A stretch of 64,000 bases of DNA from UBA7236 sp044227505 (GTDB taxonomy: Bacteria; Bacteroidota; Bacteroidia; Chitinophagales; BACL12), in NCBI GenBank assembly GCA_044227505.1, contig JBGAWP010000002.1, positions 62,001 through 126,000 on the forward strand, in the 5' to 3' direction. A program made the position numbers and the translations under genes. The notes beneath the pieces were generated by a model, which did not search any database, was not told the DNA's origin, and worked only from the letters and a program-made list of their open reading frames with translations. Every line of letters begins with the position of its first letter. The stretch's first letter is position 1. Of the stretch, positions 26,318-35,571 are shown in pieces.

Positions 26318-28351
26318 TCAAAACGGTTTAACCTCCGTATCCTCCGGCTTCAATTTTTCCACTTCCGGAACCACATGATCTGCTCCGTTTTCAGAAATTG
26401 TGATCGTTTCTTTTTCCTCTATTTTCACAGCTTCATGATGTTTTTCATCAAATGGGCGTTGACCGATCAGCCTGTCCATATCTGCTTTGAATATGATCTC
26501 TTTATCCAATAATTCCTTGGCAATTATTTCTAATTGAACTTTTTTAGTGGATAATAATTCTTTTGTTCTGACATAAGCTGCGCCAATTAATTTTCGTACT
26601 TCCTCATCAATAACAGTTGCCGTTTGCTCAGAATAAGGTTTTGCAAAACGATAATCCTGGCTCTGATCATTATAAGAAATATTTCCTATCACATCGTTCA
26701 TACCATAAATGGTAACCATGGCATAACTCATTTTTGTGATACGCTCAAGGTCATTTTGTGCTCCCGTGCTTATTTTTCCGAAAATGATATCCTCAGCAGC
26801 TCTTCCACCCAAGGTCATACACATCATGTCTATCAATTGCTCTTTGGTATACAGATACTGTTCTTTCGGCAAATATTGTGCATATCCCAAAGCAGCAATT
26901 CCACGCGGAACTATACTCACCTTCACCAATGGATCCGCATGTTCCAAATACCAACCGCAAATTGCGTGACCAGCCTCGTGATAAGCAACTATTTTTTTCT
27001 CGTCTTCTGAGATCAATTTGTTTTTCTTTTCCAATCCTCCTATCACACGATCCACTGCATCATTAAAATCCTGCATCTCCACAAATTTCTTTCCTCTTCT
27101 TGCTGCTATTAACGCAGCTTCGTTACATACGTTTGCAATATCAGCCCCGGCAAATCCCGGAGTTTGTAAGGCAAGTTTATGAGGATCCACTTCCGGAGAA
27201 ACTTTTATTGGTTTTAAATGCACCTTAAATATCTGTTCACGTCCTGCAAGATCCGGTTTATCAATAGAGATCTGGCGGTCAAAACGTCCCGGACGCAGCA
27301 AAGCAGGGTCCAAAACATCAGGACGGTTCGTGGCGGCGAGAATAATTACGCCCTTGTCGGTCCCAAATCCATCCATTTCCACCAACAATTGATTGAGGGT
27401 GTTCTCACGCTCGTCGTTGCTTTGGATCATATTCTTGCCCCTGGCGCGTCCTATTGCGTCAATTTCATCTATAAATATGATACAAGGTGCCTTTTCACGA
27501 GCCTGACGGAAGAGGTCACGAACACGGCTCGCACCTACTCCCACAAACATTTCCACGAAATCGGAACCCGAAATACTGAAGAAAGGAACCTGCGCTTCAC
27601 CCGCCATAGCTTTTGCAAGCAAGGTTTTACCCGTTCCCGGACTACCAACCAAAAGCACTCCTTTAGGAATTTTTCCACCCAAAGCAGTATATTTTTTAGG
27701 ATTTTTAAGAAAATCCACTACCTCCATTACTTCTTCCTTCGCTTCATCAAGGCCGGCAACATCGTTAAATGTTACATTCACCTTGGTGTCCTTATCGTAA
27801 AGATTCGCTTTAGACTTACCGATATTAAATATCTGTCCGCCACCGCCCATGCCACCACCACCGGTAACTCTGCGCATAATGAAGATCCAGATTCCCAAAA
27901 TCAGCACGAAAGGCAATATCCAGCTCAAAAGACTCATGAGCACATTGGTGCGTTCATCACTTTCCGGTTGAATTTTATTTTCTTCCGGCCAGCTTGCCTG
28001 CCAATCGTTTAATTGATTAATAAAGGCATCAGGGGTGGTCACCTTATATTTATACTGAGCTCCTTTTTCGGGAACCTTGTCCTTTTTATAGGGTTCGTTC
28101 GTTAAACGGTCGGGCTTTATGTATATCTCAGCATAATCATCGTTCACGATAACAATGCGATTCACATCGCCTTTCTGCAACATTTCAGTATTGAACTTTT
28201 TAATGTCCTTTAACTCCACAGGATTACCCTCAAAAGGGAAATACATAAACGCTATCAGAACAGCAGCTATCACTGCATATATCCAATAGAAATTAAACTT
28301 CTTTTGCGGTGTCGGTTTGTTCTTGTTTTGATTGTTTTGTTCTGTACTCAT
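26318..28351 (-). CDS. ftsH: ATP-dependent zinc metalloprotease FtsH
   Basis: 677 residues. Membrane segments lie near residues 22-40 and 145-160, with a periplasmic FtsH_ext region between them. The AAA+ domain has Walker A GSPGTGKT, pore-loop region SGSDFVEMFVGVGASRVRDLF, Walker B IIFIDEIDAIG and the second-region-of-homology arginines. The protease domain carries the zinc site HEAGH. The hexamer degrades membrane and short-lived cytosolic proteins. A Gly-rich GGGGMGGGGQ linker follows the second membrane segment. It lies 19 bp downstream of rsfS and is probably co-transcribed with it. Confidence 0.97.
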   Translation of the reverse strand: MSTEQNNQNKNKPTPQKKFNFYWIYAVIAAVLIAFMYFPFEGNPVELKDIKKFNTEMLQKGDVNRIVIVNDDYAEIYIKPDRLTNEPYKKDKVPEKGAQYKYKVTTPDAFINQLNDWQASWPEENKIQPESDERTNVLMSLLSWILPFVLILGIWIFIMRRVTGGGGMGGGGQIFNIGKSKANLYDKDTKVNVTFNDVAGLDEAKEEVMEVVDFLKNPKKYTALGGKIPKGVLLVGSPGTGKTLLAKAMAGEAQVPFFSISGSDFVEMFVGVGASRVRDLFRQAREKAPCIIFIDEIDAIGRARGKNMIQSNDERENTLNQLLVEMDGFGTDKGVIILAATNRPDVLDPALLRPGRFDRQISIDKPDLAGREQIFKVHLKPIKVSPEVDPHKLALQTPGFAGADIANVCNEAALIAARRGKKFVEMQDFNDAVDRVIGGLEKKNKLISEDEKKIVAYHEAGHAICGWYLEHADPLVKVSIVPRGIAALGYAQYLPKEQYLYTKEQLIDMMCMTLGGRAAEDIIFGKISTGAQNDLERITKMSYAMVTIYGMNDVIGNISYNDQSQDYRFAKPYSEQTATVIDEEVRKLIGAAYVRTKELLSTKKVQLEIIAKELLDKEIIFKADMDRLIGQRPFDEKHHEAVKIEEKETITISENGADHVVPEVEKLKPEDTEVKPF

Positions 28352-28370
28352 CGAAATTATTCTACTCTTT

Positions 28371-28745
28371 TTAACTGACTTTTTTAACTAAAGCATCGTG
28401 CCATAGCTCCTCCAACTGATAAAAATTGCGGGTTTCGCGGTAAAAAACATGAACAACAACGTTCATATAATCTACCAATACCCATTCACAATTTTCGAAA
28501 CCCTCTTTACCCAAGGGTTTCATGCCTGTTAACTCAAACACATTTTCTACAATATGGTTTGCTATAGCTCTAACTTGCGTGGTTGAATCCGCGTGGCAAA
28601 TGATAAAATGGTCTGTTGCAGCATCATTTAAGCTGCTTAGGTCCAGATGAACAATATTTTCACCCTTTTTATCCTGAATACTTTCAATGACGGCATCGGT
28701 CAACGAATATTGTGTATCTTCTGTTTTCTTTGTTTTTTTTCTCAC
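28371..28745 (-). CDS. rsfS: Ribosomal silencing factor RsfS
   Basis: 124 residues with a GTG start. The RsfS/Iojap fold is recognised by VHLDLSSLNDAATDHFIICHADSTTQVRAIANHI, then GFENCEWVLVDYMNVVVHVFYRETRNFYQLEELW. It binds ribosomal protein L14 and blocks subunit joining during starvation. It lies upstream of ftsH in the same direction and diverges from birA with only 14 bp between the start codons. Its promoter candidate (28764-28771) therefore lies inside the first codons of birA. Confidence 0.95.
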   Translation of the reverse strand: MRKKTKKTEDTQYSLTDAVIESIQDKKGENIVHLDLSSLNDAATDHFIICHADSTTQVRAIANHIVENVFELTGMKPLGKEGFENCEWVLVDYMNVVVHVFYRETRNFYQLEELWHDALVKKVS

Positions 28746-28759
28746 TTACTTTGTAATGA

Positions 28760-29566
28760 ATGGCAAAGTTACGAATTCTTTTGCGGGCTCTTGAAAATAC
28801 ACTCTTTATCGGAAAGGAGCTGATGCATCTTGACAGTGTTGACAGCACTAACAACTATGTTAAAAACCTTCTTACAGCTGAAAAACGTCCAAATGAGGGT
28901 TTGTTAGTATTTGCAGACGACCAATTTGCAGGCAAAGGGCAGCTTGGCAATAGTTGGATAAGCAAACCCGGCGAAAATATCATAGCGAGTGTATTGTTAT
29001 ATCCGGTTTTTCTTGAACCACATCAGATTTACTTTTTAAATAAAGCAGTAGCGCTTGCGGTTCAGGAGACAATTACTGAAATTATAATGGAAAAGAATGC
29101 CCTGATTGGCACTGTAAAAATCAAATGGCCAAACGATATTTTTATCGGGGAAAAAAAAGTTGCCGGTATTCTGATCGAAAACAGTCTCAAAACCTCCCGA
29201 ATCGAAAATTGTGTTGTTGGAATTGGTTTAAATGTAAACCAGATATTTGCACATCAATCTACTTTAAATGCGGTTTCCATTAAAGAAATTATTGGAGAGG
29301 ATGTTGATCTGAATAAAGTACTGAACATCCTCTGCACAAGATTGGAAAAATATTATTTGATGTTAAGGGCATTTAATTTTCAGCAAATAGATAAACAGTA
29401 CCATTCCTGTTTATTTGGGGTAGGGGAGGTAAGAAATTTTATTGTTAATGACGCTCCGATAAAAGGAATCATTAAAGGTGTCGGCGAAAATGGTTTGATA
29501 CATGTTGAAATAGATGGTATAAATAAGGAATTTGATTTGAAGGAGATCGAGTTCATATATAAATAA
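28760..29566 (+). CDS. birA: Biotin--[biotin carboxyl-carrier protein] ligase
   Basis: 268 residues. The catalytic domain includes DSVDSTNNYVKNLL (biotin-binding start), FAGKGQLGNSWISKPGENI (the adenylate loop, usually GRGQxGNxW; here GKGQ) and the lysine motif IKWPNDIFIGEKKVAGILIE, followed by a small C-terminal domain. There is no N-terminal HTH, so it is the mono-functional type and not a repressor. It forms biotinyl-AMP and transfers biotin to carrier proteins such as the one at 12641. It diverges from rsfS. Confidence 0.94.
   Translation: MAKLRILLRALENTLFIGKELMHLDSVDSTNNYVKNLLTAEKRPNEGLLVFADDQFAGKGQLGNSWISKPGENIIASVLLYPVFLEPHQIYFLNKAVALAVQETITEIIMEKNALIGTVKIKWPNDIFIGEKKVAGILIENSLKTSRIENCVVGIGLNVNQIFAHQSTLNAVSIKEIIGEDVDLNKVLNILCTRLEKYYLMLRAFNFQQIDKQYHSCLFGVGEVRNFIVNDAPIKGIIKGVGENGLIHVEIDGINKEFDLKEIEFIYK
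28764..28771 (-). promoter_or_regulatory. -7 promoter element TAACTTTG for rsfS-ftsH
   Basis: Perfect TAnnTTTG match 18 nt before the rsfS GTG, within the birA coding start. A partial match on the other strand (TTACTTTG, 28746-28753) could serve birA, so the two promoters would interlock. Confidence 0.55.
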
Positions 29567-29590
29567 CAGGTTCGATTAATTTAATTTCCT

Positions 29591-29620
29591 TTTGCAATAA
29601 AAGTTTAATTATTACCTTTC
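29591..29620 (+). promoter_or_regulatory. Promoter candidate for xseAB
   Basis: TTTG at 29591-29594, an 18-nt spacer, and TACCTTTC (one mismatch to TAnnTTTG) at 29613-29620, 7 nt before the ATG. It is one of two places in the window where both boxes are recognisable. Confidence 0.55.
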
Positions 29621-29627
29621 GTTTTCT

Positions 29628-31031
29628 ATGCCTGAAAAATTAATTGATAAAACCATTTTCTCACTTCTGGAAGTAACTACCAGCATTCAGAAAACACTTG
29701 CTGATAGATATAAGACGGCATTTTGGGTTAAGGCAGAAATGAATAAACTCAACCTATATCGACATTCTGGTCATTGTTATCCTGAACTGGTCGAAAAACA
29801 AGGGGAAAAAGTGGTTGCACAAATTCGCTCCATTTTATGGAAAGATGATTATGTAAGAATTAATAATGCATTTTTAAAAATATTGCAGGAACCATTAAAG
29901 GACGGGATAAAAATTTTATTTCTTGCAAATATTACCTTCGATCCTGTACATGGTTTGTCGCTTCGCATAATAGATATTGATCCTGCTTATACCTTGGGCG
30001 ACCTTGAGCGCGAGAAACAGGAAACAATACAGAGATTGCAATCGGAGGGAATTTTCGGATTAAATAAAACCACCAAATTATCGCTGTTGCCAAAACGTAT
30101 TGCAATCATTTCTGTGGAATCGAGTAAAGGATATGCCGATTTTACGAAAGTGATTGAAACCAACAACTGGAACTATACATTTTTTCACATGCTTTTCCCC
30201 TCAGTTTTACAAGGGGAAAAAGCAATACCTTCCATTACCAGACAATTGGCCAGAATTAAAAAAGTGCAACATCATTTTGATGTTGTTGCCATAATACGAG
30301 GTGGTGGGGGAGATGTAGGATTATCCTGTTATAATAATTATGTTCTTGCAAAAGAAATTGCATTATTTCCACTTCCGGTTATAACGGGTATCGGACACGC
30401 AACAAATCTTACTGTATCAGAAATGATATCTTATGAAAATGCAATTACACCTACAAAAATTGCAGAATATCTTTTGCAAAAGTTTCACAACTTCGCTGTT
30501 CCTGTTCAGCAAGCTCAGGATATTATTATTGATGTTTCCCAGCAATTATTAACGGAGCAAAAAACCAATCTGAGGTCTTATACAAAATTGTTCAGATCGG
30601 TGGTTGAAAATAAGCTTCTCTTTAATAAAGGCATCATTAAAGAACAAATTCAAAGCATCGTGCAGCAATCCGGTTTCATATTTAAAAATGGACGATCATC
30701 ATTATTAAAAATTTCCGCGGATATTCAAAAAGATGCAATTCTTTCCTGCAAAGCTTCTGTTTTGGATATAGAAAATTTGTCGCGAAAAATTAACATGGCA
30801 TCCTCCGGTTTCCTAAAAAATAAGAATCTGGAAATGGAACATATTCAAAAAAATATTACCAATATGAGCCCCGAAAAGGTATTGCAACGGGGTTATAGCA
30901 TAACTTTGCACAATGGCAGATCGATCAATAATATTGCACAACTCCAACCGGGAGATGAAATAAAAACAATAATTTCGAACGGCGAAATAAACAGCACTAT
31001 TCAAACAATTAAAGAAGGCGAATCATCATGA
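29628..31031 (+). CDS. xseA: Exodeoxyribonuclease VII large subunit
   Basis: 467 residues. An N-terminal OB-fold (about 15-110) is followed by the catalytic domain with IAIISVESSKGYADF, AIIRGGGGDVGLSCYNN and VITGIGHATNLTVSE, the signature segments of XseA. A long coiled-coil region (about 285-400) follows and binds the small subunit, then a C-terminal beta tail with RGYSITLHNGR. The XseA-XseB complex degrades single-stranded DNA from both ends. The stop codon overlaps the xseB start (ATGA). Confidence 0.95.
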   Translation: MPEKLIDKTIFSLLEVTTSIQKTLADRYKTAFWVKAEMNKLNLYRHSGHCYPELVEKQGEKVVAQIRSILWKDDYVRINNAFLKILQEPLKDGIKILFLANITFDPVHGLSLRIIDIDPAYTLGDLEREKQETIQRLQSEGIFGLNKTTKLSLLPKRIAIISVESSKGYADFTKVIETNNWNYTFFHMLFPSVLQGEKAIPSITRQLARIKKVQHHFDVVAIIRGGGGDVGLSCYNNYVLAKEIALFPLPVITGIGHATNLTVSEMISYENAITPTKIAEYLLQKFHNFAVPVQQAQDIIIDVSQQLLTEQKTNLRSYTKLFRSVVENKLLFNKGIIKEQIQSIVQQSGFIFKNGRSSLLKISADIQKDAILSCKASVLDIENLSRKINMASSGFLKNKNLEMEHIQKNITNMSPEKVLQRGYSITLHNGRSINNIAQLQPGDEIKTIISNGEINSTIQTIKEGESS

Positions 31032-31231
31032 AAGATAAAATAAATTATACCGAAGCATTCGAAGAATTACAAACAATAGTTTCAGAAATTGAAGATGGTG
31101 AAATTTCCGTTGACGAATTATCCGAAAAAGTAAAACGCGCAGCCTTTCTGATCAAGATCTGCAAATCAAAATTAACATCAACAGAAGAAGATGTAAATAA
31201 AATATTGAAAGAATTAGATGAAGAAGCGTAA
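31028..31231 (+). CDS. xseB: Exodeoxyribonuclease VII small subunit
   Basis: 67 residues, typical XseB size, a two-helix protein (NYTEAFEELQTIVSEIEDG, then VDELSEKVKRAAFLIKICKSKL). The start overlaps the xseA stop codon by 4 bp, so translation is coupled. It packs along the coiled coil of the large subunit. It is followed by a repeat-filled spacer. Confidence 0.93.
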   Translation: MKDKINYTEAFEELQTIVSEIEDGEISVDELSEKVKRAAFLIKICKSKLTSTEEDVNKILKELDEEA

Positions 31232-31310
31232 AAAGACATAAGACATAGGACACAAGACATAGGACTGGACATAAGACAATGAAAATGGACAAAGGACAGG
31301 GGACGTTGAT
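31232..31310. repeat. GACATAGGACAC-type word repeat
   Basis: Words such as GACATAAGACATAGGACAC, GACATAGGAC and GGACAAAGGACAGGGGAC follow xseB directly. They are related to the inverse of 5113-5158 and resemble the GGACACG heptamer at 44051. The 31232-31634 spacer holds only repeats and then AT-rich sequence. Confidence 0.75.
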
Positions 31311-31339
31311 GTATTAGGTATCGGGTCTCAGGTATCAGG

Positions 31340-31503
31340 TATCAGGAAAACAAAGGATGGGATCTATTAAAATTTCGAAGAAATTTATACTCCTTTCTCC
31401 TCTCTCCTTTCTCCTTTTTAAGTATCAAGAAAACAAAGGATGGGATCTATTAAAATTTCGCCAGAAATTTAAACTCCTCTCTCCTCTCTCCTTTCTCCTT
31501 TCC
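31340..31503. repeat. 93-bp tandem duplication
   Basis: Two copies with a 93-bp period (31340 and 31433) share AAACAAAGGATGGGATCTAT and a pyrimidine tract of CTCCTTTCTCC words. They differ at a few bases (GAAG versus CCAG after the shared AAATTTCG), so the duplication is not fresh. Confidence 0.85.
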
Positions 31504-31634
31504 CGGCTCATCTTTTTTTAATCGACTACACTACTACTATTGCTGCATAAAAAAAATACTTTAAAAAAAATTTGTTTTTCTAAAAAAACACTTTTACCCT
31601 TGCAAGTAATTGTTTAACCCTAAAATTCAATTAC

Positions 31635-32753
31635 ATGAAATTACTTGCCATTGGTCTGTATTCAGATCACTCGGAGTTTCGCAATCCGGAATTTATTTTG
31701 CGATATCCACCTGAAATAATTAAACTCTTTTTTTTGTTGATCACTTTTTTAATGCTGCATGTAAAAATTGGGCATGCTCAAGGTGCTGTGAAAAGCTCCA
31801 TTAATTATGTGAAGGAAACAAAAGTGTTTTATCTTATTTCTGATTCCTTGAATGCCTTTTCTATAACAGGGAAAGTAAATTTATTGCCGGAGTATACTAA
31901 AGACAGCATTGTTAATTTGGTATATACCAATAATGACCTGAAGACAACAATTTTCCATCAGGATAATTCACAATATGAAGAATGGATGACCAAGCCCTCA
32001 AAAACGATCATTGATAAATCGAGAATTAAAGTATATGACAGATTCGGTCATTTGATTGTAAACAAGTTGCACAGCACGATGTATAAAAGTAATTACAGCA
32101 CCCTTAAAAATTATCTTACTGTTCACAGTTTGGATGTGGTTCCGGATTTTTTACAGTTAACAACTGCTTTGAAGCAGGAAATGCTCGATTCCGGTTTTGT
32201 TTATACCAATCTTGGTTCCGGATATTTGAAATTTGTGAAAGATTCAATGGAGTTGATATTTAATAATTCCAAAAGATCCAATGAATTGATCATGTATCAC
32301 GGTGACGGAACGATTAATTATTCTGTCAAAAAAGGATTTCGATTGAACGCTGCCGGTAAAATTGTTCCCGCCTATAGCATCGAAAAAAAATGGGATGCCC
32401 GATTTCCTGAAAATTGTGTGCAGGAATTTAAAATTATAGAATATTTAAGTTACAACATTACAAATTACGGTCCGGGAAAATTTTCTGAGGAGGAAGCAGA
32501 AGTTGAGGCTGATAACAGAATATATATTTATCCAAATCCTGCTTATAATTTTATAAAGGTAATGCTTCCCGAAATTTCATCAGGTCTAAATATTTACATT
32601 TTTGATAATACTGGAAAACAATTACTGGAAAATGTGATCATGGATGGAGTTTCTGAATTTAATGTAAATATCAATAGTTTCGACAGAGGTATTTATGTGC
32701 TTAAACTGATAAGTGAAGCCGTTAATTATTCAGAAACATTTGTAAAAAATTGA
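31635..32753 (+). CDS. T9SS cargo protein of unknown function
   Basis: 372 residues. A hydrophobic segment at about 30-48 ends in GHAQG, a signal peptide with an unusually long leader; a later start is possible, but no better ATG is visible. The middle (about 50-280) matches no family that I know. Residues about 295-372 form a T9SS type A sorting domain (IYIYPNPAYNFIKVML to RGIYVLKLI). It begins a compact run with the lipase-like, PQQ-propeller and barrel genes (gap of 21 bp to the next). Confidence 0.75.
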   Translation: MKLLAIGLYSDHSEFRNPEFILRYPPEIIKLFFLLITFLMLHVKIGHAQGAVKSSINYVKETKVFYLISDSLNAFSITGKVNLLPEYTKDSIVNLVYTNNDLKTTIFHQDNSQYEEWMTKPSKTIIDKSRIKVYDRFGHLIVNKLHSTMYKSNYSTLKNYLTVHSLDVVPDFLQLTTALKQEMLDSGFVYTNLGSGYLKFVKDSMELIFNNSKRSNELIMYHGDGTINYSVKKGFRLNAAGKIVPAYSIEKKWDARFPENCVQEFKIIEYLSYNITNYGPGKFSEEEAEVEADNRIYIYPNPAYNFIKVMLPEISSGLNIYIFDNTGKQLLENVIMDGVSEFNVNINSFDRGIYVLKLISEAVNYSETFVKN

Positions 32754-32774
32754 TTTACCCTTAAAAAATATTGT

Positions 32775-34307
32775 ATGAAAAAGATGATTTTACCCGTTTT
32801 ATCGGTTCTTATATACATAAATTGTTTTGCTCAGTTAGACCTGGATTGTGTTCCCGATCACAGTATTGAGGCTATTAATATAATTCCAGTTGAATTTATT
32901 CCAACAACGTTCACTGCAGATATATGGGCAAGTCCTTTATTGATCCCTGATCGCGAAGTGTATTTTATTCACGGGCTTGGGGGACAAGGTGATGAAGACG
33001 GCACTGTAGGAATTAGCTGGAGTCAGGCTTCCCTTTATGCTGCATCGGAATATAAAATAAATGCGAGCCGTCCTGATTATGCAGATGTTTCTCTCGACTT
33101 TGCAGCATTGGAATTGCGCAGTGATCTTGAAGCAATTGATGAGGCTGATGACCATGCAATTATTATTGGCCATAGTCAGGGCGGAATTGTTTCGCGCAGA
33201 ATAGATTATTCTTATTTTACCGAAGAATGGGGTCCGGAGCCCCGATCATTTGGCGGACTCGTAACATTTGGATCTTCTCATCAAGGAGCAAGAGTGCTTA
33301 ATAATAAAGAGGATCTGATGGCATGGTCAGGCGCAACTTGTTCCGCGTTAACAGCCGGCCCCGTTGCGGAATATGTCGAAAGCAATTTTTTTCTGGATCT
33401 ACTTTTAAATCCAACTTCCATGGGAAATTTTAACGATTTTTTCTGCAACACATTAGAAAATAATATCGCACCAATTTTGTTTAAAGACTATTTTTCGGGA
33501 ATTACCGAAAGTTATGAAGTTGGATCTGAACAATTAGCGGAATTAAATGCATATGTTCCCGAAATTCCTTATGTTTGTTTCTACGGAGTTGAAACCGAAC
33601 CGCTCATGTGGAATACACTGGTGCATTTGTTAGATGGTCATGAACCTAATAATGTAATAACTTATGGTGAAATGCCATTTGGTGCTGGTGGTGATAACAC
33701 ACTTACAGAATTTGCCAATGCGATGACTGAATTGTATTTCACTAAATATATTTCTTATAACAATTTGGCCGAAACATATGCCGATGTTATTTATGGTTTC
33801 GATCTTACTACGATAGGCTGTTATTTAACGATTTTTTGCGCACTGGATATAACGGATGATTATGAAGAATCTGCTTTTATCCGCGATGAATATAAAAAAG
33901 GATACGATTGGTTCTTGGATGCAAATACAAATTGGAAAGGTTTTATTGGGGCATATGAATTAACTGAAACCGGGCAAACGTGTTATTGTATGGATATTGG
34001 TCCGCTTGGCGACCTGAATGCTGTTGAATATCCTGCTTCCCCCGATGGGTCCTGCATCACAGAAGATGATGATACAAATTGTTACACATTTGCGAATTAC
34101 GATTGGTTATTTAAAGAATCAGATGGTGTTGTATTAACGGAGTCAGCAAGCACCTGTTCAGGATTAATTGCAGAAACGCCTGAATATTCGAGAAAAATGT
34201 ATGGATCAAATCATTTCAGCATACGAAATGATAGTAATACAAAAACGATGTTGGATGATCTTTTTGAAGGAAATCACGGACTCTTTTTTGCAACTCCTGA
34301 AAGATAA
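32775..34307 (+). CDS. Secreted alpha/beta-hydrolase (lipase/esterase-like)
   Basis: 510 residues with a signal peptide (MILPVLSVLIYINCFAQ). The oxyanion-hole motif of lipases is FIHGLGGQG, and the nucleophile elbow is IIGHSQGGIVSRR (GxSxG). The following FGGLVTFGSSHQGARV is the usual lipase strand-turn, and the catalytic His is probably in YGSNHFSIRND near the C-terminus. There is no T9SS sorting domain, so it may stay in the periplasm or leave another way. Six or more cysteines in the last 150 residues suggest disulfides. It is followed after 1 bp by a lipoprotein gene. Confidence 0.82.
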   Translation: MKKMILPVLSVLIYINCFAQLDLDCVPDHSIEAINIIPVEFIPTTFTADIWASPLLIPDREVYFIHGLGGQGDEDGTVGISWSQASLYAASEYKINASRPDYADVSLDFAALELRSDLEAIDEADDHAIIIGHSQGGIVSRRIDYSYFTEEWGPEPRSFGGLVTFGSSHQGARVLNNKEDLMAWSGATCSALTAGPVAEYVESNFFLDLLLNPTSMGNFNDFFCNTLENNIAPILFKDYFSGITESYEVGSEQLAELNAYVPEIPYVCFYGVETEPLMWNTLVHLLDGHEPNNVITYGEMPFGAGGDNTLTEFANAMTELYFTKYISYNNLAETYADVIYGFDLTTIGCYLTIFCALDITDDYEESAFIRDEYKKGYDWFLDANTNWKGFIGAYELTETGQTCYCMDIGPLGDLNAVEYPASPDGSCITEDDDTNCYTFANYDWLFKESDGVVLTESASTCSGLIAETPEYSRKMYGSNHFSIRNDSNTKTMLDDLFEGNHGLFFATPER

Positions 34308-34308
34308 T

Positions 34309-35568
34309 ATGAGGATGTTTTATATCATATTAAATTGTTTGGTACTTCTTCTTTGCGGATGTAAAGAAGAAGTATTGGAAAATTATTCCGTTGTAAATTC
34401 AAATGAAGATATTTTGCCTGTCCCCATCGTTTGGCAGATTCCATTGGCTGAAGACACAAGTATTAAATATAGTATTGCACCTAAATTTTATAATGGCGGA
34501 GTTTTATTTAGTTCAATCGACCTTGAACTCATTGATCCTATGTTAATAAAATTTGCGGGTTCGGAATTTGGAAATATTTTATGGCAAACAGATGCTGCCT
34601 TCGAAGTCAATTGTTCAAGTCCAACAACGGGCTCCGGTAATGGAAGTTATATATATGATCACTACTATGTCACACTCTGCAATTCTGATCCAAGAGTGGT
34701 TGATCTGAATGACGGAAGTGTTTTCTGGCATTATGAATGCCCGAGTGAAAGAATGCCAAAAATCACACACTTTAATAATATACTTTTTCATGTTCATCTT
34801 ACAGGATTCAATCCGTTTTCATCAGCATCCATTGTATTTACAGATATTTATACTGGTATTTGGGATACAATATTTACTCTTGATATGGTAGATGATTATT
34901 CTGTTGGACTTTATCCACCCACAGCATTGATAGATGTAAATAATGATACGATATTATATTTTCAAAACCGGCAATACAGAACTCTGCCCTACGATGGGAA
35001 AGTTGATCTGTACGCTTATAATATGTCTGCAGATACTATCGTCTGGATGGTGGATGATATCGACCCACATGGAAATAGTTCAATTTATCCACCATTATAT
35101 TTTGAAGATAAAATTTATTTCAAAGGAACTTATACCTTATTTTGTCTGGATGCACAAACAGGAGAAATATTGTGGGAGAAATTATTCACAGGCCCTGGGG
35201 AAGATCTATTGATGGGTAATTTGATGGAAGTGGAAAATAAGATCATTGTGAAAACTAGTTATGAGAGTATTTATGCACTTGATCCGCTTACGGGAAGTGT
35301 AATATGGGAAAATCAGGATGCAGGTGCAACCCCAACCGATATGGTGTATTATAATGGCGTATTATATTATGGAAGTTCAGGGGATGGTAATTTACATGCC
35401 ATTAATACAACAACCGGAGCGCAACTTTGGGAAATGGAATCGCCGAATAATAAATTTGCAATATCCGAATATGCTGCTTTTATTTTTACCGTTGCCATTG
35501 ATCCTATTTTAAATAGATTGTATACATCCGATGGATATTATTTAATGTGTTTTCAACTTGAAAATTGA
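34309..35568 (+). CDS. PQQ-like beta-propeller lipoprotein
   Basis: 419 residues from the ATG at 34309. The N-terminus (IILNCLVLLLCGCKEE) is a lipoprotein signal with the lipobox Cys. Repeats resembling PQQ-propeller blades follow, e.g. LFCLDAQTGEILWEKLF, IYALDPLTGSVIWENQD and LHAINTTTGAQLWEME. A longer in-frame reading from 34168 overlaps the hydrolase by 140 bp and lacks a signal peptide, so I reject it. The fold is the BamB-like or outer-membrane propeller type, used for protein-protein contacts. Spacing is 1 bp from the hydrolase and 3 bp to the barrel gene. Confidence 0.85.
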   Translation: MRMFYIILNCLVLLLCGCKEEVLENYSVVNSNEDILPVPIVWQIPLAEDTSIKYSIAPKFYNGGVLFSSIDLELIDPMLIKFAGSEFGNILWQTDAAFEVNCSSPTTGSGNGSYIYDHYYVTLCNSDPRVVDLNDGSVFWHYECPSERMPKITHFNNILFHVHLTGFNPFSSASIVFTDIYTGIWDTIFTLDMVDDYSVGLYPPTALIDVNNDTILYFQNRQYRTLPYDGKVDLYAYNMSADTIVWMVDDIDPHGNSSIYPPLYFEDKIYFKGTYTLFCLDAQTGEILWEKLFTGPGEDLLMGNLMEVENKIIVKTSYESIYALDPLTGSVIWENQDAGATPTDMVYYNGVLYYGSSGDGNLHAINTTTGAQLWEMESPNNKFAISEYAAFIFTVAIDPILNRLYTSDGYYLMCFQLEN

Positions 35569-35571
35569 CTT

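Noticed and set aside
27218..28012. 264-codon open frame antisense to ftsH
   Set aside because: It lies wholly opposite a well-conserved gene, with a basic, His/Arg/Phe-rich composition typical of shadow frames.
34168..34308. Longer start for the propeller lipoprotein
   Set aside because: It would overlap the hydrolase gene by 140 bp and remove the lipoprotein signal; the ATG at 34309 fits much better.
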